A stretch of 7,027 nt of DNA from Ruminococcus sp. (GCA_023667385.1 JAMPAE010000076.1:1-7027), one strand, 5' to 3'. Numbered from the stretch's first letter, positions 1 to 6,577 are shown. Program-made: numbers and translations. The notes: generated by a model not told the origin, from the sequence alone.

Positions 1-296
1 AGAACAACTCACTGTTTGTTTCACCGTTCATCGGATGGAAAGAAAACAGCGGCGAGGATTGCGTGCAGTACATTCAGGATATTGTCACAATTTATGAAAA
101 CTACGGCTTCTTGGGCAAAACTCAAATCATCTGCGCTGCTGTCAGAACAGGTAAGCAGTTTGTTGATTGTGCTGTTGCAGGTGCAGATATTGTTACCGCA
201 GGTTTGCAGGTGTTCAAAGACAGTTTCTATCACCCGTTCACCGATTACGGCCTTGCAAGGTTCCAGAATGCATGGGATAATACTATCACGGAATAA
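1..296 (+). CDS. sftT: Transaldolase, probably 6-deoxy-6-sulfofructose transaldolase (3' part only)
   Basis: Open from the left edge (reading from base 3) to a TAA at 294-296, giving the last 97 residues of a protein that is normally about 220 residues long. The pattern is the C-terminal half of the small transaldolase/fructose-6-phosphate aldolase (FSA/TalC) barrel: a VSPFIG strand, then an AAVRTGKQFVDCAVAGADIVT segment like the FSA ASFKTPRQALDCLLAG region, then HPFTDYGLARFQNAW. The Schiff-base lysine lies in the missing part. In FSA the loop reads VSPYVGRID, with an arginine at the phosphate site; here it reads SPFIGWKEN, with Trp-Lys instead. Together with the SLA-reductase-like gene 15 bases downstream, this suggests the sulfo-TAL enzyme, which moves a dihydroxyacetone unit from sulfofructose to glyceraldehyde-3-phosphate and releases SLA. 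The family is confident; the sulfo substrate is inferred from context. An ordinary TalC/FSA is the alternative. Confidence 0.82.
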   Translation, partial: NNSLFVSPFIGWKENSGEDCVQYIQDIVTIYENYGFLGKTQIICAAVRTGKQFVDCAVAGADIVTAGLQVFKDSFYHPFTDYGLARFQNAWDNTITE

Positions 297-311
297 TCGG
301 GAGATACTGCA

Positions 312-1178
312 ATGAAAATTGGTTTTATCGGACTTGGTATCATGGGCGAGTCCATGTGCGAAAATATTGTTAAAAAGCATGATGACAAGGTTTATGTGAA
401 CGATTTGAACAGATTGCAGGTTGACAAACTTGCAAAGCTTGGCGCTGTTGCCTGCGAAAGTAACGCAGAAGTTGCAGAAAATGCAGATGTTATCATCACA
501 ATGGTGCCAAAATCAGAGCACGTAAAGGCGGTTTATGATGAAATTTTGCCGCAGCTTCACGAGGGCGTGATTTGCATTGATATGAGCACAATCGACCCTT
601 CGGTTTCGGTTGAGGTTTCACAAAAAGTGAAAAAAGCGGGCGCTCAGTTTGCGGATGCTCCCGTTGTGAAATCAAAGCCTGCGGCAATCAGTGCAACACT
701 TGGCATCCTTGTTGGCTGCGATGAGGAGCTTTTCCCCGTGATTAAGCCAATCCTTTCATATATGGGCTGCAACATCATTCGCATGGGCGAAAACGGCAAA
801 GGTCTTGTGATGAAAGTTTGCCACAATGCTCTTGTTGCTCAAATTCAAAACGGTGTTAACGAAACAATGCTCCTTGCTCAAAAAATGGGCATCAGCGTTG
901 ATGATTATCACACCGCAATTTCTTATGGCGGCGGTCAGTGCTTCTATCTTGACGGTCAGTGGCAGAACCTGAAAAATGAAAACTGGGCAACTGCGTTTTC
1001 GCTTGAAAATGAGCATAAGGACCTTGGCATATGCCGGCGCCTGAGCAAAGAGGCGGACTTTTCGATGCCTGTTATGGAAATGGTCAAAAAAATCTATGAC
1101 AAAGGCATGGACGCAGGAATCGGCAAAGAGGACTGGCGTGCAACCTATAAAATTGTAAGAGGCGACTATGATGCTTGA
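312..1178 (+). CDS. Beta-hydroxyacid dehydrogenase, probable sulfolactaldehyde reductase (YihU-like)
   Basis: A 288-residue NAD(P)-dependent oxidoreductase of full family length. It has an N-terminal Rossmann domain with the dinucleotide motif GLGIMG at 7-12 and an aspartate at 31 ending the second strand (VYVND), and a C-terminal helical domain. The catalytic lysine is K168 in GLVMKVCHN. The substrate loop is the informative part. Most 3-hydroxyisobutyrate dehydrogenases have DAPVSGG followed by GA and GTL. Here residues 115-130 read DAPVVKSKPAAISATL, which aligns without gaps to E. coli YihU DVPVGRTSANAITGTL and puts K120 at the position of the YihU sulfonate-contacting arginine. HKDLGI (235-240) and the late DW pair (274-275) are also YihU-like. 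The likely reaction is SLA to DHPS with NADH, in the cytosol. ATG 312 follows a GGGAGA site (299-304). The stop overlaps the next gene. One difference is H171 where YihU has Asn. Another hydroxyacid reductase (tartronate semialdehyde or threonate type) remains possible. Confidence 0.85.
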   Translation: MKIGFIGLGIMGESMCENIVKKHDDKVYVNDLNRLQVDKLAKLGAVACESNAEVAENADVIITMVPKSEHVKAVYDEILPQLHEGVICIDMSTIDPSVSVEVSQKVKKAGAQFADAPVVKSKPAAISATLGILVGCDEELFPVIKPILSYMGCNIIRMGENGKGLVMKVCHNALVAQIQNGVNETMLLAQKMGISVDDYHTAISYGGGQCFYLDGQWQNLKNENWATAFSLENEHKDLGICRRLSKEADFSMPVMEMVKKIYDKGMDAGIGKEDWRATYKIVRGDYDA

Positions 1179-1836
1179 AAGGTTGAATGAGTTAAACAAC
1201 GTAAAGATTTACTCCGTTTTTGACAAAGTGTTTGAAGATTACGGAGCAGTGATTGACGGCTTTGATTTTTCACCGTGGATTTCATATATGAAAACCGAAA
1301 CAGCCGTTCCTGCTGAAAACAACGTTTATGTTCCCTCTGATTCCGGCATGGAGCAAGGCCGGCTTTTTGATGACGTGCAAAATGTATTTTATGGCGGAAT
1401 GCCGATTCAGGTTGGCTATTGCAACGGAAAAAACAGCACGTATAACGGTTTTGAATATCACAAATGCTCTGAAATCAACGTTGCAGTCACCGATTTTATG
1501 CTTGTGCTCGGTTTAAAGAAGCAGATCAAGGATAATAAATTTTACGTCGGCGATGAAAAGGTATTCTTTGTGCCTGCCGGAACTGCAATTGAAATGTATC
1601 AGACAACGCTTCACCTGAGCCCGTGCAAAGTCAGCAATGACGGCTTCAAAGCGGTTGTTGTGCTTTTGAAAGGTACTAATACGCCGCTCGAAACAAAGCC
1701 AACAGTTGATAATGCGGAAAGCAAGCTGCTTTTGCAAAAAAACAAGTGGGTCATTGCGCATAAGGAGCGTGAACCGCTGATTAAGCAGGGAGCATATGCA
1801 GGGCTGATTGGCGAAAACAAAGAGTTAAGGTTTTAG
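1168..1836 (+). CDS. DUF4867-family protein, cupin-like, possible sugar isomerase or mutarotase
   Basis: A 222-residue protein that I recognise as DUF4867, from its MLERLNELN start, the long GGMPIQVGYCNG segment, and the TTLHLSPCKV and GENKEL blocks. Two stretches resemble cupin motifs. Motif 1 is E96-x-H98-x3-E102 (EYHKCSE), the E/H-x-H-x3-E metal pattern. Motif 2 has PAG at 136-138 followed by E142, with H149 in TTLH as another possible ligand. No signal peptide or membrane segment is seen, so it is probably a cytosolic metal-binding enzyme. Its place between the reductase and the fucose-isomerase-type gene implies a role on the same sugar. SQ isomerisation or anomer interconversion are the plausible jobs, but the sequence does not decide between them. 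Two adjacent ATGs, 1168 and 1171, are both suitably spaced from AGAGG (1158-1162); the second gives the more family-typical MLER start. It overlaps the upstream gene by 11 or 8 bases, and its stop abuts the next gene's ribosome site. Confidence 0.8.
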   Translation: MMLERLNELNNVKIYSVFDKVFEDYGAVIDGFDFSPWISYMKTETAVPAENNVYVPSDSGMEQGRLFDDVQNVFYGGMPIQVGYCNGKNSTYNGFEYHKCSEINVAVTDFMLVLGLKKQIKDNKFYVGDEKVFFVPAGTAIEMYQTTLHLSPCKVSNDGFKAVVVLLKGTNTPLETKPTVDNAESKLLLQKNKWVIAHKEREPLIKQGAYAGLIGENKELRF

Positions 1837-1840
1837 GTGG
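1835..1840 (+). promoter_or_regulatory. Shine-Dalgarno site deciding the isomerase start
   Basis: AGGTGG overlaps the TAG stop of the DUF4867 gene (1834-1836) and lies five bases before ATG 1846. An upstream in-frame GTG at 1837 falls inside this site and has no separate ribosome site of its own, so ATG 1846 is the better start. Confidence 0.7.
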
Positions 1841-1845
1841 TAACT

Positions 1846-3186
1846 ATGAATTATAATTTTGAATATGCATATATTCCGATTGGTGTGCCGACTTTTCACC
1901 TTGAATCGGCACAAAAGGAATTTGAACGCTCTGCTGAAATGCTGAAAAAAATTGACGGCAACGTTAAAATTCCCGATGAAATGCTGCTCTCAATTGATAA
2001 GCTGAACGCATTTCTCGGCACCATTAAGCCTGATTTGCTGATTGTGCAAAACATTACCTTCGCAAACAGCGCTTATATCAGTGAGGTTATCAAGCGTTTT
2101 GACTGTCCGATTTTGCTTTGGACACTGCGTGAACCTGTGATTGACGGCGGCAGATTGCGTCTCAATTCGCTGACGGGTGCATTTTCAGCAGGTAACACAA
2201 TAAAAAATTACGGCAGAAATTTTGATTATATCTTTGGCTCACCAAACGAGGAAGCTGTTGAGAAAAAGGTCAGCGTTGTTTTGAAAGCGGCAAGGCTGAA
2301 AAAAGCCATGCGCTCGCTGAACTTCCTGCAAATCGGTCACACGCCGCAAGGCTTTGGCTTTGGCAGAGCGGATGACCTTGAAATGCTCAAAAGCTTTGGT
2401 ATAAACCTGCTTTCAATTGAAGCGAGGGAGCTGATTGATGCCGCAAAGGGCTATACCGATGAGGAGATTGCTGATTATCTTGCCGATGCAAAGGGCAGGA
2501 TAGACGGGCTTGAGAATACGCCCGAAAAAAACAGAAACGATTTTGCAAGGCTATATAAAGCCTACGCAGATTATTGCAGGCAAAACCGTATCGGCGCAGT
2601 TTCATCACGCTGCTGGCCTGACTTTTTCACTGCATTTGGCACTCCGGTTTGCGCAGTGCTTGCAATGCTAAATGATTTGGGCATTCCTGCCGCCTGTGAA
2701 GCTGACACTTATGGTGGGCTTTCAATGTATATTGGTCAGTTCCTGACTGAAAGACCAACATTTTTCGGTGACCCTGTTTCGATGGATGAAGCAGAAAATA
2801 CAATCACATTCTGGCATTGCGGAACGGCAGCTTGCTCGCTTGCAAGGGAGGACACCGGTGCTTGTGCAGATGTTCACTGTAACAGAAAAATCGGCCCGAC
2901 GCTTGATTTCGGATGTAAAGCTAATGACAGTGCAACAATTTTCAGAATTGGCAAAAATGCAGAAGGCAAGTTTAGAATGTTTGTTTCAAGCGGCGAAATT
3001 CCTGATAAGCCGAAGCAATTCAACGGTACTTCGCTTGTTGTTAAACCAAAAAATAACGCTGCCGAAATCATCAACAGTGCAGTTGTTGACGGCTGGGAAC
3101 CGCATTTTGCCGTGATTTACGGCGACGTATGCGAGGAAATAAAATCGCTTGCAGGAATGCTTGGCATTGAGGTGTTTGGTTACTGA
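1846..3186 (+). CDS. L-fucose/L-arabinose isomerase-type ketol isomerase, candidate sulfoquinovose isomerase
   Basis: A cytosolic protein of 446 residues counted from ATG 1846. The N-terminal half is the Rossmann-like part of the fucose/arabinose isomerase fold (LLIVQNITF, CPILLWTLREP). The C-terminal half carries the metal site: E285 in ACEADTYGGL, D309 in FFGDP and a late H420 in EPHFAVIYGD. The Glu-to-Asp spacing of 24 equals that of E. coli FucI (E337, D361), whose third ligand is H528. D287 and H324 in WHCG are further conserved-looking residues. FucI itself is about 590 residues, so this is the shorter isomerase-like branch. In a sulfo-TAL operon it is the natural candidate to convert SQ to 6-deoxy-6-sulfofructose through an enediol; an L-fucose or pentose substrate is the alternative. 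An in-frame GTG at 1837 would place the ribosome site inside the gene, so ATG 1846 is preferred. Its TGA shares one base with the next ATG, suggesting translational coupling. Confidence 0.85.
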   Translation: MNYNFEYAYIPIGVPTFHLESAQKEFERSAEMLKKIDGNVKIPDEMLLSIDKLNAFLGTIKPDLLIVQNITFANSAYISEVIKRFDCPILLWTLREPVIDGGRLRLNSLTGAFSAGNTIKNYGRNFDYIFGSPNEEAVEKKVSVVLKAARLKKAMRSLNFLQIGHTPQGFGFGRADDLEMLKSFGINLLSIEARELIDAAKGYTDEEIADYLADAKGRIDGLENTPEKNRNDFARLYKAYADYCRQNRIGAVSSRCWPDFFTAFGTPVCAVLAMLNDLGIPAACEADTYGGLSMYIGQFLTERPTFFGDPVSMDEAENTITFWHCGTAACSLAREDTGACADVHCNRKIGPTLDFGCKANDSATIFRIGKNAEGKFRMFVSSGEIPDKPKQFNGTSLVVKPKNNAAEIINSAVVDGWEPHFAVIYGDVCEEIKSLAGMLGIEVFGY

Positions 3187-3917
3187 TGATTGGCAAAATT
3201 GTTTTTCTTTTAGTAGTTTTTTTGTCAAATATCATCCAGTGCATCACAGGCTTTGCAGGAACAGTGCTTGCAATGCCGTTTTCGGTGATGGCTGTTGGTT
3301 ATGATGTTGCAAAGCCGATTTTGAACGTGCTTGGCATTGCTGCTTCGGCATATATCGTTGCCAAAGACCGCAAATATGTCAACATAAAGGAATTCATCAA
3401 AATTGTTGCCGTCATGCTTGCAGGCATCATTGCAGGTACATTCCTCAATCGGCTGATTGGCACTGACGGAGGCTTGCTTTATAAAATTCTGGGCATCGTT
3501 GTGATTGCGTTTGCGCTCATCAACGCCTATAGATTTTACATGAAAAAAGAGGATAAAAAATTCCCGACTGTCATATCAGCGGCGCTGCTGATTGTTTCGG
3601 GCGTTGTGCACGGAATGTTTGTTTGCGGCGGTCCGCTTCTTGTGACATACCTTGGCGGAGTCATAAAAGATAAGCGAGAGTTTCGATCAACGGTTTCTGC
3701 CGTTTGGATTGTTCTCAACACAGTGATCATGCTCAGTGACATTCAGGCCGGTTATTTCAATGCTGATTTGATGCTTCTGTTGGCATTATCATTGGCGGTA
3801 CTGGCGGCGGCGCTCATCGTTGGCAACCTGATCTACAGCAAGATGAGCAGGAACGTTTTTCTTCAGCTTACTTATGCTTTGATGCTGATAAGCGGAATTT
3901 CACTGCTTGTTAAATAA
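3186..3917 (+). CDS. TauE/SafE-family permease, probable sulfonate (DHPS) exporter
   Basis: A 243-residue integral membrane protein with about seven to eight hydrophobic helices, close to the usual TauE/SafE length (about 250). Both halves of the family's internal duplication show the typical motif: IQCITGFAGTVLAMP (residues 17-31) and SGVVHGMFVCGGPLLVTYL (138-156), the second followed by KDKREFRST. The family exports or carries sulfur-containing anions such as sulfite, sulfoacetate and related organosulfonates across the cytoplasmic membrane. In a sulfoglycolysis operon the expected cargo is the C3 end product, DHPS here because a reductase rather than a dehydrogenase is encoded. ATG 3186 shares one base with the preceding TGA, and GAGGTG (3169-3174) inside the isomerase gene is the likely ribosome site. 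The family is confident; cargo and direction are inferred from context. Confidence 0.88.
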   Translation: MIGKIVFLLVVFLSNIIQCITGFAGTVLAMPFSVMAVGYDVAKPILNVLGIAASAYIVAKDRKYVNIKEFIKIVAVMLAGIIAGTFLNRLIGTDGGLLYKILGIVVIAFALINAYRFYMKKEDKKFPTVISAALLIVSGVVHGMFVCGGPLLVTYLGGVIKDKREFRSTVSAVWIVLNTVIMLSDIQAGYFNADLMLLLALSLAVLAAALIVGNLIYSKMSRNVFLQLTYALMLISGISLLVK

Positions 3918-3945
3918 TTGAAACTAAACGGAAAGGCGGCGAACT

Positions 3946-5061
3946 ATGGAGCAAAGCGGATTGAATTTTAAACAGATGAAATCAAGAAACATCAGCAGCA
4001 TCCTTTATTTGCTCAACGCCAATCAGGCAATGAGCCGCAAGGATATTGCCGCTGTGCTGAATCTGACTCCGGCGGCGGTGACAAAGCTTTGCAATCATCT
4101 CATTGAAAACGGCATGATTGAGGAAAAAGGTGAGCAGATGAACAATGTTGCAAGGGCAGGGCGCAAAAAAATTTTGCTCTCTCTCAGGCTTGCGGATTAT
4201 TACGCACTTTGCATCAATGCAGAGCTTGACAAAATTACCGTTTCAGTTTCCGGACTTGACGGTGTGCTGCATGAATCAGAAAGCTTTGGCGATATAAAAA
4301 ATGTTGACAAGCTGATTGAAATTTCAAAAAGGATATTTGAAAAAGCAGTCGAGGATAAATCGAAGTTTTTGTGCACATCCATTTGTGTCATTGGCTCAGT
4401 TGGAAAGGGCGCAACCGGACTTTGGGATAATGATTATGTGATTGAAAAGCTCAAAGATGAAATCGGCTTGCCTGTTGTGGTCGACAACAACGTTCGTGCT
4501 TTTGCGCTGGCAGAACTGATCTACAGTCGCAGAATATATGACAAATCTGTGCTGTTTCTCAAGTGGGGTCCGGGAATCGGTTCGGCGATTGCGGCAAACG
4601 GAGAGCTTCTTTCGGGCAGTGACGCAAGTATTGCCGAAATCGGACATTACATCATCAACCGCAACGGCAAAAAGTGCAGATGTAATCGCTATGGCTGCCT
4701 TGAAACTGAGGTTTCATCAATGGCAATCACCGAAGAACTTGGCAACAGGCTGACCTTTGAGGAAATCATCAAAAGCGAAGCTGAAAGCGTATGCAACCTG
4801 ATGGACATTAAAATTGATTTGGTTTCACTTGCTTTGACTAATACGGCAACAATCCTGAACGCTGAAAAAATCATCCTTTTCGGCATGACGTTTGAAAACA
4901 AAAGCATCGCCGACAAGCTTTCAAAGCAGTGCAGGCGATATAACAATAACATCAATTCAGAAACAATTGAGCTTTCTGAGCTTAATGATAAAATTACATT
5001 TATCGGACCTGCGGCGCTGGCTGCAAAGCACTTTTTCTTTGAAAAAAGCGGCGCAGATTGA
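3946..5061 (+). CDS. ROK-family transcriptional regulator (NagC/XylR type)
   Basis: 371 residues, the normal size for ROK repressors. The N-terminal winged helix-turn-helix covers about 12-62, with SRKDIAAVLNL as the first helix and TPAAVTKLCNHLIENGMI as recognition helix and turn, then a basic linker ARAGRKK (69-75). The ROK domain follows: GPGIGSAI (208-215), the EIGH sugar-binding motif (E231, H234) and a zinc site made of H234, C244, C246 and C251. In ROK kinases the catalytic Asp sits in an NDAN motif; here the stretch is VDNNVRAFALAE (179-190), with Asn at that position, so kinase activity is unlikely and a sensor role is expected. The zinc motif has Asn (247) where the CxCG consensus has Gly. 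It lies 28 bases after the permease behind GGAAAGGCGG and is co-oriented with the operon, so it probably controls it and is part of it. The effector is likely SQ, sulfofructose or a downstream sugar phosphate, which is inference. Confidence 0.92.
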   Translation: MEQSGLNFKQMKSRNISSILYLLNANQAMSRKDIAAVLNLTPAAVTKLCNHLIENGMIEEKGEQMNNVARAGRKKILLSLRLADYYALCINAELDKITVSVSGLDGVLHESESFGDIKNVDKLIEISKRIFEKAVEDKSKFLCTSICVIGSVGKGATGLWDNDYVIEKLKDEIGLPVVVDNNVRAFALAELIYSRRIYDKSVLFLKWGPGIGSAIAANGELLSGSDASIAEIGHYIINRNGKKCRCNRYGCLETEVSSMAITEELGNRLTFEEIIKSEAESVCNLMDIKIDLVSLALTNTATILNAEKIILFGMTFENKSIADKLSKQCRRYNNNINSETIELSELNDKITFIGPAALAAKHFFFEKSGAD

Positions 5062-5070
5062 TGAATCAAT
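5057..5070. repeat. Short inverted repeat between regulator and transporter genes
   Basis: ATTGAT-GA-ATCAAT is a perfect six-base dyad with a two-base spacer. It overlaps the regulator stop codon and ends eight bases before the transporter's Shine-Dalgarno site. It could be a small operator or a weak RNA hairpin. A dyad this short in AT-rich sequence can also arise by chance. Confidence 0.35.
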
Positions 5071-5077
5071 TTAATTT

Positions 5078-5084
5078 AAGGAGA
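5078..5084 (+). promoter_or_regulatory. Strong Shine-Dalgarno site deciding the transporter start
   Basis: AAGGAGA, six bases before ATG 5091, is the closest match to the consensus in the window. It rules against the in-frame upstream starts at TTG 5058 and ATG 5061, which would overlap the regulator gene and add 11 or 10 residues without the family pattern. Confidence 0.85.
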
Positions 5085-5090
5085 AAATTT

Positions 5091-6515
5091 ATGAGTGAGA
5101 AAATTAGTACACACGGAATTAAATTTAAAGATAAAATAGGCTACGCCATGGGCGACATGGGCGGACTTATGACTTTTGGTTTGGTTTCTGCTTTTTTGCA
5201 AATGTTTTATACTGATGTGCTCGGTATTTCTGCAGCAAGAATCACGGTGCTGATGATTGTTGCACGTGTCTGGGATGCTATCAACGATCCAATCTGGGGC
5301 GCTTTTGTTGATTCCAGAAAGCCGACAAAATTCGGCAGGTTCAGACCGTATATTTTGTGGGCATCGTTCCCGATGGCCGTTGCAGCTTTCCTTATGTTCA
5401 CAAAAATTCCCGGACTTTCTGATAATCAATATCTGATTTACGCATACATTACATATATCATTTACGGAATGATGTATACCGGCGTAAACATTCCTTATGG
5501 CTCGCTTGCATCTGTCATCACTGACGATGAAATTGAGCGTTCATCGCTTTCAATGTGGCGCTCAATCGGCGCAGGCATCGGTGGACTTCCTGCACAGATT
5601 TTGCTCCCGCTTGTGGTTTATTCAACTGTTCTCGGTGCAGACGGAACATCGGCAAAGGTGCTTGATTCAACCAAGCTTTCAATGGCAGTCGGTGTGCTTT
5701 GCATAATTTCAGTTCTCATCTTCATTGCTCATTTCAGGCTTACAAAAGAGAGAGTTCAGCTTCCGCCAACACAAAAGCAGGAAAACTATAATGTTCTCAA
5801 AACAATTAAAGTGCTTGTCAAGAACAAGCCGTTCATCATCCTTTGTGTGGTTTCAATGCTTCTCATCTGCTTCCAAATGTATACTCAGACCGTATATAAC
5901 TATTTGTTCAAAAACTACTTTGGAAAGCCCGGACTTTACAGTATCGTAACCATCTGCACCTATCTTCCAATGGCGATGTTCCTGCCGTTTATGGGCAAGC
6001 TTATCAGAAAGTTCGGCAAAAAAGAAATTTGCTCGGCTGGTCTTGCTTTTGCTGCTGCAATCAATGTGATCATGTTCATGATGCGCTTCACTCCGCTTGT
6101 AAGTAATCCATATGTGTTCCTTGCACTTGTGTTCCTTTCAGGTGCGGGTCAAACTTTCCTTGTTTTGGAAGTGTGGGCACTTGTCATGGATGTCATTGAT
6201 TATCAGGAACTGCTTTCCGGCAGACGTGAAGAGGGCACATCCTATAGCTTCTATTCATTTGCAAGAAAGCTTGGACAAACAATTGCAGGCGTTGGGTCAT
6301 CGGCAATCCTCGGTGTAATTGGCTATGACGGCAAGCTTGCTTCGCAGCCCCGGGAAGTGTTGACAAAACTTTATGATGCGGCAACAATCATGCCTGCGAT
6401 TATGCTGATTATCATGTTCGTGTTACTTGCGTTTTGCTATAAGCTGTCAAAGAAGCAGCTTGAAGTTCTGCACGGCAACCTTGAAGCCATGAGAGGCGAA
6501 CAGGCAGCCGAATAA
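5091..6515 (+). CDS. GPH-family sugar:cation symporter (MelB/YihO-like), probable sulfoquinovose importer
   Basis: A 474-residue, 12-helix MFS-type transporter of the glycoside-pentoside-hexuronide:cation symporter family. Diagnostic features are the opening DKIGYAMGD (14-22), FYTDVLG (39-45), the helix-2 pair W61-D62 and D66-P67 (D62 and D66 match the MelB cation-site pair D55/D59 in spacing), and the loop 2-3 signature FVDSRKPTKFGRFRPYIL. Further on come the NIPYGSLASVITDDEIER block and, late in the protein, the DVIDYQE...GRREEGTSYSFYSFARKLGQ block. It uses a Na+ or H+ gradient to import a sugar or glycoside across the cytoplasmic membrane. E. coli places two GPH transporters (YihO, YihP) in its sulfoglycolysis cluster, so SQ or an SQ glycoside is the likely substrate here; this is inferred from context. 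It is the last gene of the operon, 29 bases after the regulator, with its own strong ribosome site. The C-terminal tail (about 455-474) is charged and cytosolic. Confidence 0.93.
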   Translation: MSEKISTHGIKFKDKIGYAMGDMGGLMTFGLVSAFLQMFYTDVLGISAARITVLMIVARVWDAINDPIWGAFVDSRKPTKFGRFRPYILWASFPMAVAAFLMFTKIPGLSDNQYLIYAYITYIIYGMMYTGVNIPYGSLASVITDDEIERSSLSMWRSIGAGIGGLPAQILLPLVVYSTVLGADGTSAKVLDSTKLSMAVGVLCIISVLIFIAHFRLTKERVQLPPTQKQENYNVLKTIKVLVKNKPFIILCVVSMLLICFQMYTQTVYNYLFKNYFGKPGLYSIVTICTYLPMAMFLPFMGKLIRKFGKKEICSAGLAFAAAINVIMFMMRFTPLVSNPYVFLALVFLSGAGQTFLVLEVWALVMDVIDYQELLSGRREEGTSYSFYSFARKLGQTIAGVGSSAILGVIGYDGKLASQPREVLTKLYDAATIMPAIMLIIMFVLLAFCYKLSKKQLEVLHGNLEAMRGEQAAE

Positions 6516-6535
6516 GCGCAAACATCAATTTGTGC
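6516..6535 (+). terminator. Weak hairpin directly after the last operon stop
   Basis: GCGCAAA pairs with TTTGTGC (7 bp, one G-U) around a six-base loop, starting one base after the transporter's TAA. AACAATTTT follows, which is a poor U-tract. It may be a 3' stabilising hairpin or a weak early terminator ahead of the stronger one at 6583. Confidence 0.35.
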
Positions 6536-6577
6536 AACAATTTTATGCTTATTATCACTATATTCGATTGTCCCCAT

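Noticed and set aside
21..380. 119-codon minus-strand open frame at the left edge
   Set aside because: It lies antisense across the transaldolase end and the reductase start; the plus frame matches a known family.
312..1178. Naming the dehydrogenase 3-hydroxyisobutyrate dehydrogenase (mmsB)
   Set aside because: The substrate loop lacks the SGG pattern and there are no valine-degradation genes nearby; the YihU-like loop and context fit SLA reductase better.
756..1199. 147-codon open frame on the minus strand within the reductase gene
   Set aside because: It is antisense to a clear dehydrogenase gene, has no recognisable domain, and the plus-strand frame has full family motifs.
1837..1845. 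GTG start for the isomerase gene, giving 449 residues
   Set aside because: This GTG is inside the AGGTGG ribosome site; ATG 1846 is correctly spaced from it.
4689..5069. 126-codon minus-strand open frame in the ROK gene
   Set aside because: It is a low-complexity, Ser/Leu-rich shadow of the real gene, with no domain.
5058..5090. Longer N-terminus for the transporter, starting at TTG 5058 or ATG 5061
   Set aside because: The strong AAGGAGA site at 5078-5084 points to ATG 5091, and the extra residues are not family-like.
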